From Nitrincola alkalilacustris (lineage in GTDB: Bacteria; Pseudomonadota; Gammaproteobacteria; Pseudomonadales; Balneatricaceae), in assembly GCF_008973755.1 (NCBI RefSeq), contig NZ_WBOM01000001.1, positions 248,001 through 312,000 of the forward strand: a DNA stretch of 64,000 nucleotides, read 5' to 3'. Positions within the stretch are counted from its first letter, which is position 1; every line of letters begins with the position of its first letter. The translations under genes and the position numbers were made by a program. Positions 57,101 to 64,000 of this stretch are shown here, piece by piece. Under the pieces are notes generated by a model. The model had not been told where the DNA came from, ran no database searches, and saw only the letters and a program-made list of their open reading frames with translations.

Positions 57101-58165
57101 TCATATAAGCGCGGCAATGGCCTCACCCATCTCGGTTGTGGAGGCTTTGCCGCCGAGGTCGGGTGTGCGTGGTCCTTCGGCCAGCACTTTTTCCACCGCC
57201 TGCAGAATCACGTCATGTGCCTCCTTACAGCCCAGGAAATCCAGCATCAGTGCCGCTGACCAGATCATGGCGACCGGGTTGGCGATATTCTGACCAAAGA
57301 TGTCCGGTGCCGAGCCATGCACCGGCTCAAACAGGGATGGGAATTTGCGCTCGGGATTCAGGTTGGCAGAGGGTGCAAGACCGATCGTACCGGTACAGGC
57401 CGGGCCGAGGTCCGACAGGATATCACCGAACAGATTGCTGGCCACAACAACATCGAAACGGGTCGGTTGCAGTACAAAGCGGGCGCACAGGATATCGATA
57501 TGCTGTTTGTCGACCGTGATCTCCGGGTAGCCCGTGGCCATCTCATCAGCACGGCTGTCCCACCAGGGCATGCTGATGGCGATGCCGTTGCTCTTGGTAG
57601 CCACCGTCAGGTGTTTGCGCGCACGGCTCTGAGCCAGTTCAAAGGCGTATTTCAGCACACGATCAGCACCATGGCGGGTAAAGACCGACTCCTGAATGAC
57701 CACCTCCCGGTCGGTACCTTCAAAGATCTTGCCGCCGAGGTTGGTGTACTCGCCTTCAGTATTCTCACGCACCACAAAAAAATCGATATCACCGGCCTTG
57801 CGACCAGCCAGTGGGCAGGGGACACCTTCGAACAGACGTACTGGACGCAGGTTGATGTACTGGTCGAATTCGCGGCGAAACTTCAGCAGCGAACCCCATA
57901 GCGAGATATGGTCGGGCACAGTGTCGGGCCAGCCGACTGCACCGAACAGGATCGCATCCATCCCTTGCACCTGCTCTTTCCAGTCGTCGGGCATCATGCT
58001 GCCGTGTTCCAGATAGTAATCACAGCTGGCCCAGTCTACGGTGGTGATCTCCAGTTGCAGATCGAAACGTTCAGCGGCCACCTTCAGTACTCTCAATGCT
58101 TCGGGCATCACCTCTTTGCCGATGCCGTCACCGGCAATCACAGCGATTTTGAATAGTTTGCTCAT
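57101..58165 (-). CDS. Tartrate / D-malate dehydrogenase (isocitrate-isopropylmalate dehydrogenase family)
   Basis: 354 residues. Matches TtuC/DmlA: IAVIAGDGIGKEVMPEAL, RENTEGEYTNLGG (phosphate-free substrate loop), and the metal-binding DILSDLGPACTGTIGLAPSAN. These NAD/Mn-dependent enzymes oxidise and decarboxylate tartrate, D-malate or isopropylmalate-like acids. The ENTEGEY loop and length favour tartrate/D-malate over LeuB, and no leu genes are nearby. Start ATG 58165 has CAGGAGAC upstream. Confidence 0.93.
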   Translation of the reverse strand: MSKLFKIAVIAGDGIGKEVMPEALRVLKVAAERFDLQLEITTVDWASCDYYLEHGSMMPDDWKEQVQGMDAILFGAVGWPDTVPDHISLWGSLLKFRREFDQYINLRPVRLFEGVPCPLAGRKAGDIDFFVVRENTEGEYTNLGGKIFEGTDREVVIQESVFTRHGADRVLKYAFELAQSRARKHLTVATKSNGIAISMPWWDSRADEMATGYPEITVDKQHIDILCARFVLQPTRFDVVVASNLFGDILSDLGPACTGTIGLAPSANLNPERKFPSLFEPVHGSAPDIFGQNIANPVAMIWSAALMLDFLGCKEAHDVILQAVEKVLAEGPRTPDLGGKASTTEMGEAIAALI

Positions 58166-58292
58166 GGTGTCTCCTGATCAGATGGCCGTTACATGGCAGG
58201 TGGCTGTGTAGCTGAAGAGTCTGGTTGCATGAATGTATCTCGTTGCTGGGACGTAAGGGGTGACAGATAGGTTTATTCAAGCACGTTATGCT

Positions 58293-58332
58293 ACAGATAA
58301 TAGCAGCTATCCGGCGCTTGGCTATTATCTGT
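58293..58332. repeat. Perfect 12-base inverted repeat
   Basis: ACAGATAATAGC (58293-58304) and GCTATTATCTGT (58321-58332) with a 16-base spacer, in the gene-free stretch 58166-58440 upstream of the dehydrogenase gene. No T-run. It may be an operator or a leftover end of a lost gene or element; the rest of the gap shows nothing recognisable. Confidence 0.45.
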
Positions 58333-58386
58333 GTCGTACTGCAGAAGTGGTTTGGCCGATAGTGAGGAAGCTCTGTGTTGCCCAGT

Positions 58387-58829
58387 ATTTCCTTACATCA
58401 TACATTTTCCTTGGCATCAGTACGTATAATCGCAACGGGTTTAAAAGATTTTCAACTGTTTCGTCAGACTCTCAATCGTATTGCTGATGTTTCTGAGCTG
58501 TTCGCTGGTACTCAGGGTCTGATCAGACTGAGTGGCGTTGTCATTGGCTTTGGCTGAGATTTTTTCGATGGTTTCTGCCACGTCTCTGGCAGTCTCGACA
58601 CTCTGCTCTACTCGCGCAACACCTTCACGCATGCGGTTGACGGCTTACTGTGTTTTCGCCTGTATCTGGCAAACCATTTCGGTGATGTTTTCGGTGGAGT
58701 GTGATGTTCGCTCAGCCAGGCTGCGCACCTCATCAGCAACGACTGCGAAGCCTCGTCCCTGATCGCCTGCACGGGCTGCTTCTATCGCTGCATTGAGAGC
58801 CAGCAGGTTGGTCTGCCCATTTCCTTACA
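58387..58829. repeat. 11-base direct repeats flanking the chemoreceptor fragment
   Basis: ATTTCCTTACA occurs at 58387-58397 and at 58819-58829. The right copy begins exactly where similarity to the chemoreceptor family ends. This could be the trace of a deletion or insertion between short repeats. Confidence 0.5.
58441..58818 (-). pseudogene. Chemoreceptor (MCP) signalling-domain remnant
   Basis: On the minus strand the frame encodes [20 protein letters not shown] and [20 protein letters not shown], the conserved MCP hairpin, then an in-frame TAA at 58645-58647, then continues RVEQSVETARDVAETIEKIS to a normal stop at 58441. The N-terminal sensor, membrane and HAMP parts are absent: similarity stops at 58818. 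It is a truncated, interrupted MCP gene and not expected to be functional. A different full-length MCP is at 12633-14264. Confidence 0.88.
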
Positions 58830-58909
58830 CATAACAGTCAGCTTGACTTCAATCACGGATGAAATCATTGTCAGTCAACCTTGAACCAAAGCCGGGGAGG
58901 CAGTAACGG

Positions 58910-59386
58910 GTGCCGGTGTTTATTTACAGTCTGATCTGCGTGGCCCTTGGCAGTGCGCTGGGGGGAATGGCACGCTACTGTGTATCTGATTATGTCGGGC
59001 ATAAGTTTGGCGCTCATTTCCCCTGGGGCACGTTGCTGGTGAATGTCAGCGGTGCGCTGGTGATTGGTTTTCTGGCAGCTCTGGCCGGTACTCTGCTGGC
59101 ACATTCCGGGTTGTTCTGGCAGTTGGCCGTGACCGGTTTTCTGGGCAGCTACACCACTGTATCCTCCTTCAGCCTGCAAACCCTGGCGTTGCTGCGTGAA
59201 GGCTATCTGCTGCGCGCATTGGTCAATATCACTCTGTCGCTGCTGCTCTGTCTGGTGTGTGTGGGGTTGGGCTATTGGTTTGGGAGCTGGTTGGAGAGCT
59301 TGCTGGGAGGCGGGTTGGGCAGTGGAGTGATCAGTGTTTTGGAAATGAGTGGCCAGGGTAGCCTGATAGTCAGGAGTGATGCATGA
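58910..59386 (+). CDS. crcB: CrcB/Fluc fluoride channel subunit 1
   Basis: 158 residues, four membrane helices, GTG start. Fluc motifs: GSALGGMARYCVSDYVG, WGTLLVNVSGALVIGF and TGFLGSYTTVSSFSLQT. It exports fluoride. The C-terminal 30 residues extend beyond the usual length. It overlaps the next crcB-like gene by ATGA; such pairs can form hetero-dimeric channels. No fluoride riboswitch was convincing upstream. Confidence 0.92.
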   Translation: MPVFIYSLICVALGSALGGMARYCVSDYVGHKFGAHFPWGTLLVNVSGALVIGFLAALAGTLLAHSGLFWQLAVTGFLGSYTTVSSFSLQTLALLREGYLLRALVNITLSLLLCLVCVGLGYWFGSWLESLLGGGLGSGVISVLEMSGQGSLIVRSDA

Positions 59387-59853
59387 TCAGGCGTTCACTC
59401 TCTATCCGCAAGCGCCGACAGGCAATCAGAGCCTACTGGCGGGCGCTGGATAATCAAGTGCAGGTTTACCTGGCGATAGCGCTGGGCGCGATGCTTGGTG
59501 GAGTGGCGCGTGCACTGGCGTCCGAAGGGGTAGTGCTGCTGGCCGGTTCCGGCTTTCCCTGGGGAACCCTGTTTGTAAATGGGGCGGGGTCTTTTCTGAT
59601 CGGGCTCTATGCCACGCTGAGTGCCCATGATGGCCGCATTGTCGGCACTGCCTACCAGCATCAGTTTGTTATGACCGGCTTCTGTGGTGGCTTCACCACC
59701 TTCTCTATCTTCAGTCTTGAGACGCTGGCGCTGATGCAGTCGGGGCAGACCGGGCTGGCAGCGATCAACCTTGGCGGGTCACTGCTGATCTGGCTGCTGG
59801 CCGTCACGCTTGGGCATCTGCTGGCCAGACAGATCAACCGCCTGACCGGTTAG
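59383..59853 (+). CDS. crcB: CrcB/Fluc fluoride channel subunit 2
   Basis: 156 residues with a basic N-terminal extension (MIRRSLSIRKRRQAIRAYWR) and the Fluc motifs GAMLGGVARALAS, WGTLFVNGAGSFLIGL and TGFCGGFTTFSIFSLET. Overlaps subunit 1 by four bases. The Arg-Tyr after GGVARY is Arg-Ala here, so the two subunits are not equivalent. Confidence 0.92.
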   Translation: MIRRSLSIRKRRQAIRAYWRALDNQVQVYLAIALGAMLGGVARALASEGVVLLAGSGFPWGTLFVNGAGSFLIGLYATLSAHDGRIVGTAYQHQFVMTGFCGGFTTFSIFSLETLALMQSGQTGLAAINLGGSLLIWLLAVTLGHLLARQINRLTG

Positions 59854-59894
59854 CAGATCCGGGATTAACACTCTCGGATCACCTGTGGGGCAGA

Positions 59895-60842
59895 TCATAC
59901 CGATTGCAGGTCGACACCTACTCCTTCGTGAAAGCCCAGCATCAGATTCAGGTTCTGTACCGCCGCTCCCGAGGCCCCTTTGCCAAGATTATCGAGTTTT
60001 GCCACGAGCAGACCAGTGCACCGATCAGGTGAGCCAAAGACTGACAGCTCGACCCTGTTACTGTTTTCCAGTCCATGTGGTGTTATGAAAGGTGCCGATA
60101 CCGCAGCGATCTCGTTAAAGGGAGCCACAGAGACGAACGTTTCATCCTGATAGCTGCGCACCAGCTCGTTATACAGATCTTCAACGCTGATACCTGCTGC
60201 AGTCTGGATCGGTATGAAAATAAGCATCCCCTGGCGGAAATTTCCGACACTTGGAATGAATACTGGCTTCTGACTTAAACCGGACCAGGTTTGTATCTCG
60301 GGTAAATGCTTGTGTGCAAAGTCGAGACCGTAAGCGGCAAAGCTTGGAGCCTGATCTGTGCTGTTTTCATAGCGATCGATCAGTGCGTTGCCGCCACCGC
60401 TGTAGCCCGAGACTGCATTAATGCAGTAGAAGGCACTTTTAGGGAGCAGGTTGGCTGCAATAAGTGGCTGCAGCAGCAGGATGACACCGGTTGGATAGCA
60501 ACCTGGATTCGATACGAATTGTGCGTTGGCAATAGCTTGCCGCTGATCTGATGTCAGTTCAGGTAAACCATAAACCCATCCATTGGCGGTGCGATGAGCT
60601 GAGCTGGCATCGAGTACACGACAGCCCGCTTCTGCGGCCAGTTTTGCGCTTTCTTTGGCGGCATCATCAGGCAAGCAGAGGACGCTGACATCAGCTGCCT
60701 GCATGAGACGGCGTTTGACCTCAATATCACGCTTTTCTGCCGGGTCGATACTCAAAATGTCAATGTCAGGGTGGTTTTGCAGACGCTGGCGTACCTGTAA
60801 TCCAGTGGTGCCTGTTTCGCCGTCAATAAACACTTTTTTCAC
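59895..60842 (-). CDS. argC: N-acetyl-gamma-glutamyl-phosphate reductase, short type (ArgC2)
   Basis: 315 residues, arginine pathway NADPH-dependent reductase of the short type 2 form. Rossmann motif DGETGTTGLQVRQRL, catalytic Cys in NPGCYPTGVIL, and FIPSVGNFRQGM. Many Oceanospirillales also carry the long type; only this one is here. Single gene. Confidence 0.93.
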   Translation of the reverse strand: MKKVFIDGETGTTGLQVRQRLQNHPDIDILSIDPAEKRDIEVKRRLMQAADVSVLCLPDDAAKESAKLAAEAGCRVLDASSAHRTANGWVYGLPELTSDQRQAIANAQFVSNPGCYPTGVILLLQPLIAANLLPKSAFYCINAVSGYSGGGNALIDRYENSTDQAPSFAAYGLDFAHKHLPEIQTWSGLSQKPVFIPSVGNFRQGMLIFIPIQTAAGISVEDLYNELVRSYQDETFVSVAPFNEIAAVSAPFITPHGLENSNRVELSVFGSPDRCTGLLVAKLDNLGKGASGAAVQNLNLMLGFHEGVGVDLQSV

Positions 60843-60960
60843 GCCTGATCTCCTTTAGTGACAGAGCTTGATATGAGCTGAGGATTCTATATATGTCGAT
60901 CATAGCAGATTTCATCCAGTAGCCATCTAAATGCTCTCTCCTGTCTCTTTACCTTATTGC

Positions 60961-60991
60961 TTGACGCTATCGTTACTACAGGTATTTAGCT
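60961..60991 (+). promoter_or_regulatory. MerR-family (CadR/ZntR-like) promoter
   Basis: TTGACG (60961-60966) as -35 and TTAGCT (60986-60991) as -10 are 19 bases apart, the long spacer of MerR-regulated promoters, with a dyad CTATCG / CTACAG between them similar to the CadR operator. It precedes a remnant of a Cd/Zn ATPase gene, which is the expected target. Confidence 0.6.
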
Positions 60992-61030
60992 GAACAAGTC
61001 GAATGCATTAAAGGCTCAAATGGAGGCCGT

Positions 61031-61264
61031 ATGGGTAGCTTGGGAAAGTGTGCGCGGGTGGTTCAGGTCACCTTTCGCATAGACAACATGGACTGTCCCA
61101 CTGAAGAGAAGCTGATCCGCAGCAAGCTGGGCGGCATGCAGGGGATCAAACTGGTCTTTCTGGCGCTGGCGGGCATGGCCACGCTTTGGGTGGCAGTATT
61201 TGCCGATGTCGGTGCCAGTCTTCTGGTGATCGCCAATGGTCTGAGGCTATTAATGCGACAGTGA
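61031..61264 (+). pseudogene. Cd/Zn-exporting P-type ATPase (CadA-like), internally deleted remnant
   Basis: The 77-residue reading frame joins the first metal-binding segment of a CadA-type ATPase (FRIDNMDCPTEEKLIRSKLG) to its last membrane helix and tail (LAGMATLWVAVFADVGASLL). About 600 residues that should lie between, including the transport helices, the DKTGT phosphorylation domain and actuator, are absent, with the frame kept. It is very unlikely to transport. Whether it still makes a small metal-binding membrane peptide is unknown. Promoter at 60961 looks intact. Confidence 0.75.
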
Positions 61265-61283
61265 TTTTTGATCATAGACTTTA

Positions 61284-61314
61284 TTGACCTCAACTTAACT
61301 TAAGGTATTAGACT
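61284..61314 (+). promoter_or_regulatory. SoxR-type promoter
   Basis: -35 TTGACC (61284-61289), -10 TAGACT (61309-61314), spacer 19 bases, with CCTCAACTTAACTTAAGG (61288-61305) between them, which matches the SoxR box CCTCAAGTTAACTTGAGG at 16 of 18 positions. It is 32 bases upstream of the start at 61346. Confidence 0.8.
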
Positions 61315-61345
61315 GCATTCTCGTATCAATGAAATGAAGGATGCT

Positions 61346-61642
61346 ATGCGACAGGTTCAGACTGATCTCTGGGAAACCGAGGTCGAAAGTCCCTTTCCGG
61401 GGCTGACAACACATGCTTACTTATTGATACGTGATGAAGGGAATGTGCTCTTTTACAACACTGGGCATCTGCATGAGATCGACAGGGTGAGTCTGGCTGA
61501 TTCGATCAGGATGTTGCAGACACTTGAGCCAGATGTGGTCTTCTCCAGTGCTTTTTCAGCACCTTCTGGCTTTCAGGAGATGCGGCCGGGAGAGTGGGCC
61601 GCGCATCTGGATTGGGCGCTTGAGCAACTGCTGGGTAAGTGA
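61346..61642 (+). pseudogene. MBL-fold hydrolase, internally deleted (98 aa)
   Basis: Starts at ATG 61346 (GAAGGA five bases upstream) and reads 98 residues. The N-terminus (LWETEVESPFPGLTTHAYLL) looks like the first strands of a metallo-beta-lactamase-fold hydrolase and the C-terminus (FQEMRPGEWAAHLDWALEQL) like its last helix, but the HxHxDH zinc motif and core are missing. I infer an in-frame internal deletion, from memory of related full-length proteins; alternatively it is a genuine small protein. It is driven by a clear SoxR-type promoter. Classed as pseudogene with reservation. Confidence 0.55.
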
Positions 61643-61686
61643 GCTATTTCTCTAAGCTCCTGATGCTCAGAGGTAAGTGAGCAGGA

Positions 61687-62595
61687 TCAGCGAAGTCCTT
61701 GCAGAGCGTCGACCACATGGCCGGCTAATACACTGCAGGTCTCATCCGTACCCTGCCTCTGAATCAACAGCATCTGATAGTCGCCCAGTGCAGGCAGGCC
61801 ATACTCCTTATCCAGCTTGCGCAGGGGTGGTTTCACCAGTCCGGCCGGGAAGGGCGCTACCGCCAGGTCTGCAATCATGGCTGCAGACTGTCCGGAGCAG
61901 TGTTCACTGGTATAGGCGATGCGATAATCAATTCCCGCCTGATCCAGAGCTTTCAATGCCATGCTGCGCCAGGCACAACCCTGGCTGGCCAGAGAAATCG
62001 GCAGCGGAGTTCTCATGGCGGCAATGCCACCCTCGCGGCCAGCCCAGACCAATGGCTCGGTATGTACAATTTGCCCTCTGCCTTTTTCCAGCCCGGCACT
62101 GCCTGCCGTGATGACGATCAGATCCAGTTCGCCGGCATCCAGTCGTGCGGCCATATCGATGCTGCGGCCCATCACAACATCCACCTGAGTAGCCGGGTGT
62201 GACCGGGCGAACTGGGCCAGCACGCAGGGCAGAATACGAGTGCCGACATCGTCACACGTGCCAAGGCGGACAGTACCTGCCAGTGAGGGCGACAGAAACT
62301 GTGTGACGGCCTCTTCATTGAGTTTTAGCAACCGACGGCCATAACTCAACAGAACTTCGCCATCGGGCGTCAGACTGACCTGTCGTGCCTCTCTCAGAAA
62401 CAATGTCTTTCCCAGGGTTTCCTCCAGTCGTTTGATCTGCATGCTCAGGGCTGAAGGGGTGCGGAACACCTGGTTGGCGGCGCGAGTAAAACTGCCGGTT
62501 TCGGCGATCGCGACAAACATGCGCAGTACATCCGTATCCAGCAGAGGCAGAGAAGCGGGCGTGATATCGGTGTGTGAGGTTTGCAGAGTTGTCAT
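61687..62595 (-). CDS. LysR-family transcriptional regulator
   Basis: 302 residues. HTH at about residues 20-80 (MFVAIAETGSFTRAANQVFR then PSALSMQIKRLEETLGKTLF), followed by a periplasmic-binding-like effector domain. It is divergent from the alpha/beta hydrolase gene at 62749, with a 153-base shared promoter region, so that gene is a likely target. The effector is unknown. Confidence 0.92.
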   Translation of the reverse strand: MTTLQTSHTDITPASLPLLDTDVLRMFVAIAETGSFTRAANQVFRTPSALSMQIKRLEETLGKTLFLREARQVSLTPDGEVLLSYGRRLLKLNEEAVTQFLSPSLAGTVRLGTCDDVGTRILPCVLAQFARSHPATQVDVVMGRSIDMAARLDAGELDLIVITAGSAGLEKGRGQIVHTEPLVWAGREGGIAAMRTPLPISLASQGCAWRSMALKALDQAGIDYRIAYTSEHCSGQSAAMIADLAVAPFPAGLVKPPLRKLDKEYGLPALGDYQMLLIQRQGTDETCSVLAGHVVDALQGLR

Positions 62596-62748
62596 GTCAT
62601 AATCTTTCAGTTTTTCTTAATCGTGAGTGTAGTTCTTTTCGTTTGATTGAACAGCATTTAGAGGCGATGCTTGCACCAGGAATAGACAAAATTCAAATAT
62701 TCAACAGATGATAAAAGACAGGTAATGGACTGGCAGGAGGATCGAGTG

Positions 62749-63579
62749 ATGACCCCATGGAAACTCACTGAAACGTTTGATTTTCAGGGACGAACTGTTT
62801 CCTATGGCATGGTGGGTAATGGTCCGCCTCTTGTCTGCGTTCATGGTACGCCTTGGTCATCCTTCAATCTGCGTCATCTGATTGGAAAGCTGTCTGAACA
62901 GTACAGGGTTTATTTCTATGACCTCCTCGGGTACGGACAGTCGAGTAAGATGCCGGGTGATGTTTCGCTGGGCATACAGAACGAGGTACTGATTCAGTTG
63001 CTTGATCACTGGGGTTTGGATAACCCGGTTATTCTGGGTCATGATTTTGGTGGTGCAACAAGCCTCCGAACGCATCTGTTGAACGGGCGCCGATTTGAGA
63101 AGATGATCCTGATCGATCCGGTGGCAGTGGCACCATGGGGATCGCCTTTTTTCCGTCATGTAAATACCTATGAGTCTGCATTTTCTGGTGTGCCGGATTA
63201 TATTCATGAAGCGATTGTGCGTGCCTACGTTCAGACTGCAGCCTGCAGGAAGCTGGATGATGAAACGCTGGATGGCATTATCAGCCCGTGGACCGGGGAA
63301 GAAGGTAAATCAGCGTTTTACCGACAGATAGCCCAGGCTGACCAGCGTTATACAGATGAAGCACAGGCTTTATATTCGGAGATTACTATTCCTGTGCTGA
63401 TTTTATGGGGACGGGAGGATTCCTGGATTCCTCTGGCCAGGGGGCAAGAACTCAGAAACCTCATACCCGGTTCAACTCTTCGGGTAATTGATGATGCAGG
63501 TCATCTTGTCATAGAAGAAAAGCCACATGAGCTGTTCGATGAAATGATCACTTTTCTCAATGCATCACCAACCGCATAA
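62749..63579 (+). CDS. Alpha/beta hydrolase (epoxide hydrolase / haloalkane dehalogenase type)
   Basis: 276 residues from ATG 62749, preceded by GGAGG (the longer start at 62725 is worse placed). The nucleophile is Asp in GHDFGG, with the oxyanion motif HGTPWSS, an acid in GREDSW and His in DDAGHLVIEEKP. An Asp nucleophile with HGxP suggests an epoxide hydrolase or dehalogenase rather than an esterase. Divergent from the LysR gene at 61687. Confidence 0.9.
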   Translation: MTPWKLTETFDFQGRTVSYGMVGNGPPLVCVHGTPWSSFNLRHLIGKLSEQYRVYFYDLLGYGQSSKMPGDVSLGIQNEVLIQLLDHWGLDNPVILGHDFGGATSLRTHLLNGRRFEKMILIDPVAVAPWGSPFFRHVNTYESAFSGVPDYIHEAIVRAYVQTAACRKLDDETLDGIISPWTGEEGKSAFYRQIAQADQRYTDEAQALYSEITIPVLILWGREDSWIPLARGQELRNLIPGSTLRVIDDAGHLVIEEKPHELFDEMITFLNASPTA

Positions 63580-63642
63580 CCAGCGGTACACCGATTCATG
63601 TTCCAGTAGCAATCAAGGCATTCTTATAAGGGTTCCGTTTTT

Positions 63643-63658
63643 GTTTCCTATAAGAAAC
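63643..63658 (+). promoter_or_regulatory. Palindromic operator upstream of glyA
   Basis: GTTTCCTATAAGAAAC lies 74 bases upstream of the glyA start. Its 14-base core is identical to the centre of the inverted repeat at 56603-56634 upstream of the peptide-type ABC operon, and its right ten bases recur, reversed, upstream of BCCT copy 1. A related but weaker site, TTCTTATAAGG, is at 63621-63631. Confidence 0.6.
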
Positions 63659-63731
63659 TTTTGTTGATGAATGGAAATTAAGTTGCTAATGTCAGCAGTT
63701 AATCAAGCCAGATAAGTGAGAGGAGCTGCCC

Positions 63732-64000
63732 ATGACTTCCGTTCAGCCTGAAACCACTCGGTCCTTCTTCAGTGATCCATTGTCTCATCGCGATGCTGAG
63801 GTCTTCGCAGCATTGCAGCAGGAGCAGAAAAGACAGCAGGATGGGATTGAACTGATCGCCTCTGAAAATATTGTGTCGCGTGCCGTGCTGGATGCTCAAG
63901 GGAGTGTGTTGACCAATAAGTATGCAGAGGGGTATCCCGGCAAACGTTACTATGGTGGATGCGAATGGGCAGATGAAGTTGAGCGCCTGGCAATGGAGCG
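63732..64000 (+). CDS. glyA: Serine hydroxymethyltransferase, 3' end cut by window
   Basis: The first 89 residues of GlyA: after [20 protein letters not shown] comes the family block [20 protein letters not shown], then [17 protein letters not shown], all highly conserved in SHMT. PLP enzyme interconverting serine and glycine with methylene-tetrahydrofolate. ATG 63732 follows AGAGGAG. In pseudomonads a glyA copy sits next to the sarcosine oxidase genes soxBDAG; here the continuation is outside the window. Its 12-residue N-terminal extension compared with E. coli is normal in this type. Confidence 0.95.
   Translation, partial: MTSVQPETTRSFFSDPLSHRDAEVFAALQQEQKRQQDGIELIASENIVSRAVLDAQGSVLTNKYAEGYPGKRYYGGCEWADEVERLAME

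Noticed and set aside
58293-58332. Integron attC site
   Set aside because: The inverted repeat lacks the GTTRRRY and RYYYAAC core sites and no integrase or cassette array is present.
58830-58910. Fluoride riboswitch upstream of crcB
   Set aside because: A GGATGAAATC stretch is vaguely similar to the start of the motif, but the conserved pseudoknot pairing could not be found by eye.
1-64000. CRISPR arrays, tRNA, rRNA, complete insertion sequences or prophage genes
   Set aside because: No regularly spaced repeats, no tRNA-like cloverleaf sequence, no transposase, integrase or phage structural gene was recognised.

Overview
The window reads as a chromosomal segment of a marine gammaproteobacterium, most likely of the Oceanospirillales type (Marinobacterium, Amphritea or Neptuniibacter-like). 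The basis is the Pseudomonas-like glycine betaine catabolic genes combined with tandem sodium-coupled BCCT carriers, the base composition and the mix of protein families. This is an inference from gene content, not a taxonomic search.

Layout. 0-3.3 kb: a cut-off UPF0114 membrane protein, a small unknown gene with an NhaR-like LysR regulator, a periplasmic DUF6746 protein and an amino-acid-type binding protein. 3.4-11.2 kb: a complete dimethylglycine catabolism operon (M19 dipeptidase homologue, DUF5943 protein, dgcA, dgcB and two ETF-type subunits) closed by a clear intrinsic terminator. 11.4-14.3 kb: RidA, a YebE-like protein and a chemoreceptor. 14.5-20.2 kb: class II aldolase, acid-sugar dehydratase, amidohydrolase and SDR genes that could form a non-phosphorylated sugar-acid route, interrupted by a YkgJ protein and an ankyrin membrane protein. 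20.3-26.4 kb: a cyanide-insensitive-type cytochrome bd operon with two tiny membrane ORFs, divergent from a PrsK/PrsR-like kinase and sigma54 activator. The shared intergenic region holds a sigma54 promoter, an FNR/ANR box and two identical-type palindromes. 26.6-32.6 kb: lipA, pirin, VOC protein, DnaQ-type exonuclease and a cNMP/CBS/DUF294 protein. 32.6-36.1 kb: two BCCT transporters. 36.4-41.3 kb: NAD-dependent formate dehydrogenase. 41.4-49.3 kb: an AAA/DUF4143 protein, type I asparaginase, an MHYT-GGDEF-EAL protein and unknowns. 49.4-56.4 kb: a peptide-type ABC operon with a cytoplasmic beta-lactamase-fold hydrolase inserted between permease and ATPase genes. 56.7-63.6 kb: yjdM, a tartrate/D-malate dehydrogenase, two CrcB fluoride channel subunits, argC, LysR and alpha/beta hydrolase genes, and three decayed genes (chemoreceptor, Cd/Zn ATPase, MBL-fold hydrolase). 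The window ends inside glyA.

How it fits together. BCCT carriers import betaines. DgcA/DgcB and the ETF pair demethylate dimethylglycine. The released C1 units and glycine pass through GlyA, and formate is oxidised by the NAD-dependent formate dehydrogenase. LipA supplies the lipoyl cofactor that the glycine cleavage system needs. The same 14-base operator-like sequence lies upstream of glyA and of the peptide ABC operon, and a ten-base match to it lies upstream of one BCCT gene, which hints at co-regulation.

The strongest candidate for something undescribed is the cytochrome bd / kinase / sigma54-activator locus: promoter elements, activator sites, oxygen-sensor site and two small ORFs are arranged with consistent spacing. 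No rRNA, tRNA or CRISPR array was seen.
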